DNA from: an uncultured Erysipelotrichaceae bacterium | Lineage (GTDB): Bacteria; Bacillota_I; Bacilli_A; RFN20; CAG-826 | DNA: 49,686 nucleotides | Assembly (NCBI GenBank): GCA_902777015.1 | Contig: CACYSA010000010.1 | Location: 1-49,686 of the forward strand | Reading direction: 5' to 3' | Shown: positions 1-7,719 of the stretch, piece after piece | Position numbering within the stretch: position 1 is the first letter of the stretch | Layout of the letters: each line of letters starts with the position of its first letter | Translations under genes and position numbers: made by a program | Notes under the pieces: model-generated | The model's database searches: none | What the model was told of the DNA's origin: nothing | The model's input: only the letters and a program-made list of their open reading frames with translations

Positions 1-129
1 GTGTCTCTTTTGTTTTGTGGTTTTGTGTGGGGCTAAATGTGAAACATAGGCGTGATGTCTGACGACTTTGCCTGTGCCTGTGAGCTTAATTCTTTTCATC
101 AAAGCTCTTTTGCTTTTCATTTTTGGCAT
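1..129 (-). CDS. rpmI: 50S ribosomal protein L35 (partial, C-terminus outside the window)
   Basis: This gene is cut by the left window edge. The 43 visible residues begin [18 protein letters not shown] and include [18 protein letters not shown], which matches the conserved N-terminal half of ribosomal protein L35, a small basic protein of the large subunit. The start ATG at 129-127 follows a strong AGGAGG 8 nt upstream. It lies 12 nt downstream of the infC stop, giving the classic infC-rpmI(-rplT) order; rplT would lie outside the window. The operon is presumably controlled by the leader at 700-836. Confidence 0.95.
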   Translation of the reverse strand, partial: MPKMKSKRALMKRIKLTGTGKVVRHHAYVSHLAPHKTTKQKRH

Positions 130-141
130 AAATAATTCCTC

Positions 142-696
142 CTACTTCTTCTTTGGGGCGAGAATTGCATACATCCAACGACCTTCCATCGCTGATGGTT
201 TTTCAATGCTCGCGTATTCACTTAATTGAGCGATGAACTTATCCATGACTTCTTGGCCGACTTCAATATGAGTCATTTGACGACCACGGAAACGCACACC
301 AACTTTAACTTTGTTACCGGCTTCTAAGAACTTGATAGCCGCTCTGGCTTTAGTGTCCATATCATGTCCACCAATTTGTGGTGTTAATTGGACTTCTTTA
401 ACTTCAACAACGTGTTGGTTTTTCTTGGCTTCTTTAGCTTTCTTTTGTTGTTCAAAGCGATATTTGCTGTAATTAATAATCTTGCAAACCGGAGGTTTGG
501 CGTTAGGCGCCACACAGAGAAGGTCCATATCATATTCATTGGCCTTGAACTGTGCCTCACGAGAAGACATTGTACCGATTTGTTCCCCGTTTGGTCCGAT
601 TAAAAGGACTTCTGGAAAACGAATGTTTTCATTCACTAAATCTTTGTTTTGGTTGTTGCCAGGTTTTTTGTTATTGGCGAAGCGATTGTCGATGAT
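142..696 (-). CDS. infC: Translation initiation factor IF-3, probable non-AUG start
   Basis: IF-3 binds the 30S subunit, prevents premature 50S joining and proofreads start codon and initiator tRNA. The protein shows the N-domain (VNENIRFPEVLLIGPNGEQ), the conserved linker with APNAKPPVCKI, and the C-domain ending in MEGRWMYAILAPKKK; at about 184 aa it has normal length. An in-frame ATG at 735 lies inside the attenuator terminator hairpin, so it is unlikely to be used. An AAGGAG at about 710-705 is followed by ATA (702), CTT (699) and ATC (696), the last of which aligns with the family's usual N-terminus. IF-3 genes typically start with AUU, AUC or AUA so that IF-3 represses its own translation. 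The exact start (702 or 696) is inferred. Confidence 0.93.
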   Translation of the reverse strand: MIDNRFANNKKPGNNQNKDLVNENIRFPEVLLIGPNGEQIGTMSSREAQFKANEYDMDLLCVAPNAKPPVCKIINYSKYRFEQQKKAKEAKKNQHVVEVKEVQLTPQIGGHDMDTKARAAIKFLEAGNKVKVGVRFRGRQMTHIEVGQEVMDKFIAQLSEYASIEKPSAMEGRWMYAILAPKKK

Positions 697-699
697 AAG

Positions 700-836
700 T
701 ATCACACTCCTTTTTGATTTAAAAAACGGATGCATATTGCACCCGTTAACATTCTTAGCCCATAAGAAGTAGCGTTAGCCAACTAACTTTTGTCAGTCTG
801 GCGAGAAGCGGGTGCCTCTGCTTTCTACGTTTTTGC
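700..836 (-). promoter_or_regulatory. infC-rpmI-rplT leader (L20-type attenuator)
   Basis: On the minus strand the leader contains GGCACCCGC (816-808), which can pair over 7 bp with CGGGTGC (745-739). The latter is the 5' arm of the terminator hairpin at 746-726, so the two structures exclude each other. This is the arrangement of Firmicutes infC/L20 leaders, where L20 binding favours termination. The family assignment rests on position and the GGCACC motif; the alternative pairing is directly visible. Confidence 0.8.
720..746 (-). terminator. Attenuator terminator in the infC leader
   Basis: On the minus strand ACGGGTGC (746-739) pairs with GCATCCGT (733-726) around a 5-nt loop, followed by a T run. 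It lies upstream of the infC ribosome binding site and so acts as a conditional terminator. Confidence 0.85.
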
Positions 837-842
837 GTTAAG

Positions 843-871
843 ATAGTATCATTATTAACATAATGTGTCAA
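843..871 (-). promoter_or_regulatory. Promoter of the infC operon
   Basis: On the minus strand there is a perfect -35 TTGACA (871-866), a 17-bp spacer, and a -10 TACTAT (848-843). Transcription would start near 836, about 140 nt before the infC start. Confidence 0.85.
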
Positions 872-910
872 TATCCATTTCTCGATTTTTTCTTGAGTTC
901 TTTTGCTAAA

Positions 911-1492
911 TTATGCAACATTTTCTATCTCCGCTTCTATAATGTTATGATTCAAGAACTCTTTGATAGCGTTTTTATAAATTTCTGTCACTTTAATTTG
1001 TTTCATCATTAGCAATAAGTAAATGCTCTTTGATACGTATATTTTTTTGCATTTATAATCTCTAATGTGATTATATTGCTTGAGCAAAGGAATGTTGTTT
1101 TTATTTGATAAATAATCAATTAATGAAAGCAAATACAACGATTCTAAGTATTTTTTATTTGAAAAATAATTATCAATTTCTTTGGATGAAACTATACGTG
1201 CAATAAATGAAACTTCGTCCATAGTCTTTAAATATTGAAGTGTGCTACTTTTGAATAAATCAAAGTCTTCATTGTAAGTGAATAGTGAAATATCATCGTA
1301 TGTCAGCATTCTATACAAATCTTCAATTTCTAATTTAAGAGCATTTGCTAACTTGCTCATCACAGATATCGTGCAATTGTTAATGTTTATTTTCTCGTTA
1401 TAAATGTCGTTTAATGTGGCGTGCGAAACTAAACTAGATTTCTCTAATTTGTATAATGACATGTTTTTCTCATTTAAAATTGCTCTTAACAT
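911..1492 (-). CDS. XRE-family helix-turn-helix transcriptional regulator
   Basis: A 193-aa protein with an N-terminal XRE/Cro-type HTH at about residues 1-60 (MLRAILNEKNMSLYKLEKSS, then SHATLNDIYNEK and MSKLANALKLEIEDLY). A C-terminal all-helical region of about 120 residues is rich in Ile, Asn, Lys and Tyr and belongs to no family I recognise. The start at 1492 is chosen because a GTGGAG lies 8 nt upstream; an in-frame ATG at 1546 lies within the promoter. It stands alone between the infC operon and a surface lipoprotein, and no toxin partner is visible. Its target is unknown, and the AT-rich composition could reflect horizontal transfer. Confidence 0.75.
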   Translation of the reverse strand: MLRAILNEKNMSLYKLEKSSLVSHATLNDIYNEKININNCTISVMSKLANALKLEIEDLYRMLTYDDISLFTYNEDFDLFKSSTLQYLKTMDEVSFIARIVSSKEIDNYFSNKKYLESLYLLSLIDYLSNKNNIPLLKQYNHIRDYKCKKIYVSKSIYLLLMMKQIKVTEIYKNAIKEFLNHNIIEAEIENVA

Positions 1493-1516
1493 ATAGGTCG
1501 CTCCACCGACATAATA

Positions 1517-1546
1517 ATTATAACTAAAAGAAGCTTTTATGTACAA
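1517..1546 (-). promoter_or_regulatory. Promoter of the XRE regulator
   Basis: Minus-strand -35 TTGTAC (1546-1541), 18-bp spacer, -10 TATAAT (1522-1517), about 25 bp upstream of the ATG. Confidence 0.65.
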
Positions 1547-1601
1547 GCAAAAATAATCGAAAATAATAGTCTATATCTCAATAAGTTTCTAATTAGAAAA
1601 C

Positions 1602-3140
1602 TTAGTCTATATTATTCCATATCGTACGGACATTATTGACATAGTGCCAGTAGTTACCAGGTGTAGTTGGTTGAGTTTCACTATAGAAATAAATAGTGGT
1701 CTCTTGCCAAGAGTGTTCAAAAATTGATGAGCTTTTTTCGATGCTGTCCCATTCTTCTTCGTTACCCTTATAGAAGATCTCTTTTGTTGGATAATCAAAG
1801 ATCCAAATACCAAATTGTTTGATACTCTTAGGTAAAATCACATATGTAAGAGCATTACAATCCTGGAAAGCGCTGCTACCTAGATAAGTAACCCCATCTG
1901 GAATGCCAACATAATTTAAAGAAGTACAATGACTAAACATGCCACTTTCAATGCTTTTGATATTATTTGGGAATATGAAGTTTCTTAATAAATGACAACT
2001 AGAGAAACAGTACATCCCAATAGTGGTAACACTATCTGGAACAACGATGTGCACTAATGATTCACAATACGCAAAAGCAAGTTCCCCAATCGTGACAACA
2101 TGATTAGGAACAGTATATTCCCCTAAACGATTACAACCCGCAAATGCATAATTACCAATAGTGGTGACACTATTTTCAATAGTGAAGTCTTTGTCAAGAC
2201 CATTTGGGAAGCACACTAATGTGGTTTTATCTTTGTTATAAACTACGCCGTTAATAGAACAATAAGCAGCGTTATTATTTACTATATTAATTTCTTTTAA
2301 TTGATCACAACCAAGGAAGGCGCCATCGCCAATAGAAGTAACACTATTAGGAATGCTAAATTTAGTGATATTTCCGCAATGACTGAAAGCGAATCGCCCA
2401 ATACTAGTTAAATTATTAGGGAGATTGAATTCCGCTAATGAACAATAACTAAAAGCAAACTCTCCGATTTCTTTAACAGTATCTGGTAATGTGACTTTTT
2501 CAAGACTGGTACAAAGTTCAAATGCATAGTCACTAATTATTTCTATGCCTTTACCAATTATCACACTTTTAAGAGAATGGCATCTACCAAAAGAACCTTC
2601 ACTTAAATGGGTGACATTATCTGGAATAACTACTTCTTTTAATGAATCGCAATATCTAAAAGCGTAGCTATCTATACTTTTTAGTCCCTTACCAAATGTG
2701 ACGCTCTCTAAACGTTCACAGCCACTAAAAGCGTCCCACTGTATTTCAACAACAGTATCAGGAATAACAACGGAATAGAGTTTTTTGCAGCCTTGGAAAC
2801 CAAAGCAATAAACACAAGTGACCTTCTTACCGTTGTATTCACTTGGAATAACTAAATCACCTTCAATATCAGTGTTTTTGGCTTTTACACTAACTCCGCC
2901 ATCAATGCCCATATCCGAGGAAAATTCTAAAGCTTCTTCAGGATCAATCTGCTTTCTTTCCGAGGAAGAAATAGTGGATGAACTAGATGGTACACTAGTG
3001 GGATTAATCATCTTTGAAGTTTGTGCAAAAGAAGAGGAACTACTTAAATTACTAGTAGAAGAACTACCATTATTTTGACAAGCTCCTATAGAAACTGATA
3101 ATAAACCCGTTAATAATAGAACAATTCTTTTCTTATTCAT
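1602..3140 (-). CDS. BspA-like leucine-rich-repeat surface lipoprotein
   Basis: A 512-aa predicted lipoprotein. A signal peptide with a lipobox (SIGAC, Cys21) is followed by a Ser/Thr-rich linker to about residue 60. Many repeats of the LRR_5/BspA type follow, with units such as IGDGAFLGCDQLKEINI and IGNYAFAGCNRLGEYTVP. The C-terminal tail (YKGNEEEWDSI, then TTIYFYSETQP and NYWHYV) is typical of BspA-like proteins from gut Firmicutes. The start at 3140 has AGGAG 5 nt upstream; an upstream ATG at 3179 is rejected. Such proteins are surface exposed and some bind host proteins or other bacteria; the ligand here is unknown. Confidence 0.88.
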   Translation of the reverse strand: MNKKRIVLLLTGLLSVSIGACQNNGSSSTSNLSSSSSFAQTSKMINPTSVPSSSSTISSSERKQIDPEEALEFSSDMGIDGGVSVKAKNTDIEGDLVIPSEYNGKKVTCVYCFGFQGCKKLYSVVIPDTVVEIQWDAFSGCERLESVTFGKGLKSIDSYAFRYCDSLKEVVIPDNVTHLSEGSFGRCHSLKSVIIGKGIEIISDYAFELCTSLEKVTLPDTVKEIGEFAFSYCSLAEFNLPNNLTSIGRFAFSHCGNITKFSIPNSVTSIGDGAFLGCDQLKEINIVNNNAAYCSINGVVYNKDKTTLVCFPNGLDKDFTIENSVTTIGNYAFAGCNRLGEYTVPNHVVTIGELAFAYCESLVHIVVPDSVTTIGMYCFSSCHLLRNFIFPNNIKSIESGMFSHCTSLNYVGIPDGVTYLGSSAFQDCNALTYVILPKSIKQFGIWIFDYPTKEIFYKGNEEEWDSIEKSSSIFEHSWQETTIYFYSETQPTTPGNYWHYVNNVRTIWNNID

Positions 3141-3197
3141 TTTTACTCCTAGCTGTGAGAGCGGTCGATTAGAATACATCTAATCAACATTAACAAG

Positions 3198-3206
3198 ATT
3201 ATATCA
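3198..3206 (-). promoter_or_regulatory. Extended -10 promoter of the LRR lipoprotein gene
   Basis: Minus-strand TGATATAAT, an extended -10 element without a clear -35. The leader downstream carries a perfect 7-bp inverted repeat, GATTAGA/TCTAATC, at 3185-3167. Confidence 0.5.
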
Positions 3207-3262
3207 AGTTTTATTAATAATTACGAATTTAATTAAAAATTTGCTAAATTAATGCAAAAAAA

Positions 3263-3292
3263 CAAAAAAGATATCCCGTTTCTGAGATATCT
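3263..3292 (-). terminator. Intrinsic terminator of the pfkA-thrS operon
   Basis: On the minus strand AGATATC (3292-3286) pairs with GATATCT (3275-3269), followed by a T-rich run. It lies 22 nt after the thrS stop codon. Confidence 0.8.
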
Positions 3293-3313
3293 AGTTTTGA
3301 TAAATTTAATCAA

Positions 3314-5116
3314 TTATTTCTTTTCTTCAACGTTGAAGTAAGTTTTATTTTTGATTTCTTCTTTAATAAGTTTTAAGAATTCATCAACAGGGACAGTGAT
3401 TTGTTCTTGAACACCAAATCTTCTATAAGTCACTGTCTTATCATCTCTTTCATGATCACCAAGAACGAGAGTGTAAGGAATCTTCTTCATTTGTGAACTT
3501 CTCATTCTATAACCGAGCTTATCGTTAGAATCATCAAGCTCCACTCTAAGGCCAGCTTCTTTGAACTTCGCTAACAACTCTTTAGCGTATTCTAAATGAT
3601 AATCATTGTTAACTGGTAATAGGTTAACTTGAACTGGGGCTAACCATGTTGGGAAAGCACCTTTAGTTTCTTCAATTAAGAAGGCGATAAAACGATCTAA
3701 TGAACCTAAGATTGCTCTATGAACAACAACTGGTCTAGCCTTTTCACCTTTTTCATCAATATAGGTAAGCTCAAATCTTTCTGGTAATTGATAGTCAAGT
3801 TGAATAGTGCTTAATGTGACATCGTGACCAATCGCAGATTTAACTTGAACGTCAAGTTTTGGACCATAGAATGCCGCTTCACCAATTGCTTCATAATAAT
3901 CGACACCTAAATCTTTTAAAACTTCACGTAATTGGTTTTCACTCTTTTCCCATAAGTCATCATTACCGAAATATTTTTCGGTATCGTTAGGATCTCTTAA
4001 AGATAAACGGAATTCATAGTTTTGGAATCCGAAGTCATGATAGACATCAAGAATGAGCTTTGTAACTTCTTTAAAGACATCACCAATTTGAGATGGCATA
4101 CAGAAGATATGAGAGTCGTTTTGATAGAACGCTCTTGTTCTTTCAATACCGGTTAAAGCACCTGATGCTTCAAAACGGAAGTCCGCAGCGATTTCCGCAA
4201 TTCTTAATGGTAATTCACGATAAGAGTGCAAAGCACTTCTATACATGACCATGTGGTGAGGACAGTTCATTGGTCTAAGGACATATGATTCATTATCAAC
4301 GTCCATTTTTGGGAACATATCTTTTTGATAGTGGGCCCAGTGACCAGAAGTCTTATATAATTCAATATTACCTAAACATGGAGTTAAGACGTGTTTATAG
4401 CCTAAGGCTATTTCTTTATCCATGATGTAATCGCTTAATAAACGTCTCACTATGAAACCATTAGGTAACCACATTGGTAAGCCTTTACCAACAAGGTCAT
4501 CATACATAAAGATGCCTAATTGTTTACCTAAGATTCTATGGTCTCTTCTTTTTCTTTCTTCTAAGATTTCGAGCCATTTATTTAAATCTTCAGCGGTGTA
4601 CCAAGAGGTACCATAAATTCTTGTTAATTGTTTATTTTTGCTGTTGCCTCTCCAATAGGCACCGGCAAGAGAAAGTAGTTTAAAATGTTTGATTAAACCT
4701 GTGGACATAATATGTGGCCCACGGCATAAATCAACGAAGTCACCTTGCTTGAAGGTGGTAATACTTTCATTAATCTCTTTAATTAGTTCCACTTTATATG
4801 GATTGTTCTTAAATAATTCAAGTGCTTGTTCTTTAGATAATTCTTCACGAACAATTCTTAAATCTTTACCCGCTAATTCTTTCATCTTCTTTTCAATAGT
4901 AGGAAGATCGTTTTCTGTAATAGTGACATCACCAAAATCGATGTCATAATAGAAACCATTTTCAATTGCAGGTCCAAAACCAAATAAGGCTTTTGGATAT
5001 AGTTCTGTAATAGCTTGCGCTAATAAGTGAGAAGTTGAATGGTTTAATACTTCTAATGCTTCTGCACTTGTTTTTTCCATTTCAATAATGGAACCATCAT
5101 GTTGTTGTACTTTCAT
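3314..5116 (-). CDS. thrS: Threonyl-tRNA synthetase lacking the N-terminal TGS domain
   Basis: Class II synthetase that charges tRNA-Thr and edits mischarged Ser-tRNA. The editing domain keeps the zinc/editing residues: HSTSH at 26-30, and C131 with H135 in DLCRGPH. Catalytic motifs are present: the motif 2 region with RPMNCPHHM, EAAFYGPKLDVQVK, and PVVVHRAILGS as motif 3. The anticodon-binding domain is C-terminal. At 600 aa it is shorter than the usual 640 or so because only about 25 residues precede the editing domain, so the TGS module is missing. The start follows GGAGGG with a long 13-nt spacing, and no in-frame upstream extension is apparent. It is the second gene after pfkA with a 60-nt gap; no T-box is visible. 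Confidence 0.97.
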   Translation of the reverse strand: MKVQQHDGSIIEMEKTSAEALEVLNHSTSHLLAQAITELYPKALFGFGPAIENGFYYDIDFGDVTITENDLPTIEKKMKELAGKDLRIVREELSKEQALELFKNNPYKVELIKEINESITTFKQGDFVDLCRGPHIMSTGLIKHFKLLSLAGAYWRGNSKNKQLTRIYGTSWYTAEDLNKWLEILEERKRRDHRILGKQLGIFMYDDLVGKGLPMWLPNGFIVRRLLSDYIMDKEIALGYKHVLTPCLGNIELYKTSGHWAHYQKDMFPKMDVDNESYVLRPMNCPHHMVMYRSALHSYRELPLRIAEIAADFRFEASGALTGIERTRAFYQNDSHIFCMPSQIGDVFKEVTKLILDVYHDFGFQNYEFRLSLRDPNDTEKYFGNDDLWEKSENQLREVLKDLGVDYYEAIGEAAFYGPKLDVQVKSAIGHDVTLSTIQLDYQLPERFELTYIDEKGEKARPVVVHRAILGSLDRFIAFLIEETKGAFPTWLAPVQVNLLPVNNDYHLEYAKELLAKFKEAGLRVELDDSNDKLGYRMRSSQMKKIPYTLVLGDHERDDKTVTYRRFGVQEQITVPVDEFLKLIKEEIKNKTYFNVEEKK

Positions 5117-5176
5117 AAATTCTTTCTTTCCCTCCGCAATACAATAGCGGGCTTATCCTTTTGGCATATTGCCTAA

Positions 5177-6139
5177 TTATTGCAACATATCGATTAAGTC
5201 TCTTAATCCATGTGTATGCCTATGTTTCATTTCAACCGCTTCGTCGATTGGATAATCAACGATTTCATTTTGCTTAATGCCAACAATGCGGCTAGTTGGT
5301 TCTTTATCACATAAGATTTCAACCGCTCTAGAACCAAATCTAGCGGCTAAAATTCTATCGTGCGCGGTTGGAGAACCACCTCTTTGTAATCTACCAAGAA
5401 CTTCAGTTCTTGTATCAAAGCCTGTTTCTTTAGCAATCTCTTTTGCTAATTCATTAATATCTAATAAGTTTTCAGAGACAATGATAATGGCGTGGCTCTT
5501 ATTTTGCGCTTTCATTTTTCTTAATTTACGGAATAAGGTATCTTTCTTAAGTGGGTGTTCAACACAAATCACACCTTCAGCGCCTTCGGCTAGAGCCGCA
5601 AACATTGCAAGATCACCACAGTGTCTACCCATAACCTCGATTAAAGAACAACGTTGGTGAGAACCAGATGTATCTTTAAGTTTATCGACGCAGTCACAAA
5701 TAGTGTTTAATGCGGTGGCAAAGCCAATTGTTTCATCAGTGCTACCGACATCGTTATCAATAGTGCCTGGGATACCAACACAAATAACGCCATGTTTTGA
5801 TAAAGCTTGTAAACCTCTAAATGTGCCATCTCCACCGATACCAATTAAAGCATCGATTTCAAAGTCTCTTAAATTGTCCGCGGCTTTCTTACTAACAGCT
5901 TCTTCTTTGAATTCTGGAATACGAGCACTTCTAATAATTGTGCCGCCTCTATTAATGATGTCTTGTGTGAAGTCTTTATTGACTTGTTTAATGTCACCTT
6001 CGACTAAACCACGTAAGCCATCATATACGACATACATTTCTTTACCTTGGTATAAACCAGCGCGTATACAAGCGCGTAAACAAGCGTTCATACCCGGGGC
6101 GTCGCCGCCACTTGTGAGAATTGCAATTTTTCTTATCAT
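5177..6139 (-). CDS. pfkA: ATP-dependent 6-phosphofructokinase
   Basis: Phosphorylates fructose 6-phosphate to fructose 1,6-bisphosphate, the committed step of glycolysis. The 320-aa length is normal for bacterial PfkA. Visible motifs are the N-terminal ILTSGGDAPGMNA nucleotide-binding loop, IGGDGTFRG, the catalytic PGTIDNDV, EVMGRHCGDLA, and LGRLQRGGSPTAHDR near the effector/substrate site. Gly rather than Asp in GGDGT fits ATP rather than pyrophosphate use (family knowledge). The start has AAGGAG 10 nt upstream. It heads an operon with thrS. Confidence 0.97.
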   Translation of the reverse strand: MIRKIAILTSGGDAPGMNACLRACIRAGLYQGKEMYVVYDGLRGLVEGDIKQVNKDFTQDIINRGGTIIRSARIPEFKEEAVSKKAADNLRDFEIDALIGIGGDGTFRGLQALSKHGVICVGIPGTIDNDVGSTDETIGFATALNTICDCVDKLKDTSGSHQRCSLIEVMGRHCGDLAMFAALAEGAEGVICVEHPLKKDTLFRKLRKMKAQNKSHAIIIVSENLLDINELAKEIAKETGFDTRTEVLGRLQRGGSPTAHDRILAARFGSRAVEILCDKEPTSRIVGIKQNEIVDYPIDEAVEMKHRHTHGLRDLIDMLQ

Positions 6140-6154
6140 GTCTATTTTCTCCTT

Positions 6155-6209
6155 AATAATAATCTTATTATTACGCTTAACATTATATACTCAATTTTAT
6201 AAATGTCTT
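6155..6209 (-). promoter_or_regulatory. pfkA promoter and leader hairpin
   Basis: Minus-strand -35 AAGACA (6209-6204), 16-bp spacer, -10 TATAAT (6187-6182). Downstream, the leader contains a perfect AT-only inverted repeat, TAATAATAA/TTATTATTA, near 6174-6155, just before the ribosome binding site. Confidence 0.6.
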
Positions 6210-6222
6210 TTTAAAAACGCTT

Positions 6223-6345
6223 TTTTCCACAAATTTTAATGTGGATAAGTGGCAAAAATAAAGATTTTCTTGACTTATTTATATATAAATATATAAATGC
6301 TTATACACGTAATGTGGATAAATATTTTATAAAAAGTGTGTATAT
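6223..6345 (+). promoter_or_regulatory. dnaB promoter region with a cluster of DnaA-box-like sites
   Basis: This intergenic stretch has two perfect DnaA boxes on the minus strand (TGTGGATAA at 6240-6248 and 6313-6321). There are also near-boxes TTTTCCACA (6223-6231), TTATACACG (6301-6309) and TGTGTATAT (6337-6345). A likely promoter is TTGACT (6270-6275), 16-bp spacer, TATAAA (6292-6297), lying between the boxes. The sites form two inverted pairs, CCACA-N8-TGTGG and TATACAC-N4-TGTGGATA. I infer DnaA control of the dnaB-dnaI operon. Confidence 0.6.
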
Positions 6346-6411
6346 CTTTTTCATTTTACTTTTGCTTTTTCTTCATGCAATAATAGCGTCACCCACATCG
6401 AAAAAACTCCC

Positions 6412-7719
6412 ATGAAAGTATTAGCACATCAAGATTTCCTCGAAGTAAGATTAGCCTCAATGATCGCCGATTATGATCGCGATACTTTGAGCAATTTATA
6501 CCAACCAATGATTGGTTTCGAGGCTTTATCTTTGTACATGACTTTATGGAGTGAAGCCAACAATGAAAGAGTGTCTCCATTATGTACACACGAGCAAGTG
6601 TTCTTACGTATGAGAATGCCCGCAAGTGCGTTCGTAGATGCTCGTAAGTATTTAGAAGCGACTGGTCTATTAAGAACATTCGTCAGTGAAGGTAATGACT
6701 ATAAAATCTATCACTACGAGTTGTACGCTCCTAAATCACCAAGTGGCTTTTTCGATGATGCTTTATTATATGGCATGCTTATTAGAAGCATCGGTGAAAA
6801 CAACGCTAAAAGATTAAAGTCAGTTTATTTATTAGAAGCTAAACAAGACTATGGCACAGAAATCACCGCTAAATTCTCTGAAGTATTCCATCCTGAATTC
6901 AATGATGAAGCCTTTATTGAAGCGGCTGAACCTTCTAAACAAGTTAAAGGTCGTAATAGAGCCAAGATTAAAGGTGAATTCAGCTATGAATCATTCTTCG
7001 AAGTCTTAAAAGGTATTAGTCAATTAAAAGAGGCATCTTTTAGAAAAGAAGAAATGAAAGAAATTGAGCGTCTCGCGACATTAAATGGTGTTAACGAAGA
7101 AGATGCCGCTCATCTAGTCAATCAAGTCTATGACTTGGATAAACCAAAAGGTCAACGCTTAAACTTTGATAGACTAGCGACCATCATGCAAGAAAAGACC
7201 AACTACAAATATCGTTATAAAGGTAAAGATATCGATGAAGGTCCAAACCTCAATACTGGTACATCAGATTTAGCTAAGAAGATCAATTTAATGGAAACAA
7301 AATCTCCTAAAGATTATCTTGCTTACCTACAAGATGGCACTAAACCAGCACAAGCGGACATTAGATTAATTAATGATTTATCAAAGAATTATCATTTACC
7401 AAATCCAGTCATTAACGCAGTTGTAGATTATGTCTTAACAAAAGCGGATAACGTTCTAAGTAGAGCGTACGCTGAAAAAGTTGCAGCATCACTCGTAAGA
7501 GAAAACGCGCGTACCGCTGTGGACGCGATGAATTACTTAAGAAAAGTTGATAAGAAAACTCGTGGTAAAAAGCCAAATAAAACGCTAGTTCTCCCAGTAG
7601 AAGAAATTAAACCAAAAGTCGTTAACAGCAACAAAGCTGATAAAGACGAAGATTGGGAATCTGATTGGGACAGAATCATGGATGAACTAAACGGAGGTGA
7701 TGACGGTGGAAAGGCTTAA
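6412..7719 (+). CDS. dnaB: Replication initiation and membrane attachment protein DnaB (Firmicutes type)
   Basis: A 435-aa member of the DnaB/DnaD family, not the DnaB helicase. In Firmicutes it acts with DnaD and DnaI to load the replicative helicase at oriC and at restart sites. The N-terminal segment NLYQPMIGFEALSLYMTLWS is the hallmark winged-helix domain. The C-terminal half (residues about 290-400, including KSPKDYLAYLQDG and PNPVINAVVDYVL) is the DnaB_2 domain. The tail is acidic (DKDEDWESDWDRIMDEL). The start lacks a clear Shine-Dalgarno. It overlaps dnaI, giving the conserved dnaB-dnaI pair. Confidence 0.93.
   Translation: MKVLAHQDFLEVRLASMIADYDRDTLSNLYQPMIGFEALSLYMTLWSEANNERVSPLCTHEQVFLRMRMPASAFVDARKYLEATGLLRTFVSEGNDYKIYHYELYAPKSPSGFFDDALLYGMLIRSIGENNAKRLKSVYLLEAKQDYGTEITAKFSEVFHPEFNDEAFIEAAEPSKQVKGRNRAKIKGEFSYESFFEVLKGISQLKEASFRKEEMKEIERLATLNGVNEEDAAHLVNQVYDLDKPKGQRLNFDRLATIMQEKTNYKYRYKGKDIDEGPNLNTGTSDLAKKINLMETKSPKDYLAYLQDGTKPAQADIRLINDLSKNYHLPNPVINAVVDYVLTKADNVLSRAYAEKVAASLVRENARTAVDAMNYLRKVDKKTRGKKPNKTLVLPVEEIKPKVVNSNKADKDEDWESDWDRIMDELNGGDDGGKA

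Noticed and set aside
482..772. Plus-strand ORF antisense to infC
   Set aside because: It is a shadow of infC and its leader; no start signals.
1568..1612. Direct repeat AGTCTATAT flanking a short palindrome, as a target-site duplication
   Set aside because: One copy lies in the lipoprotein stop region and nothing transposon-like is between them; chance in AT-rich DNA is likely.
6223..6345. DnaA-box cluster as the chromosomal origin
   Set aside because: No dnaA or dnaN nearby and only five box-like sites; regulation of dnaB is the simpler reading.
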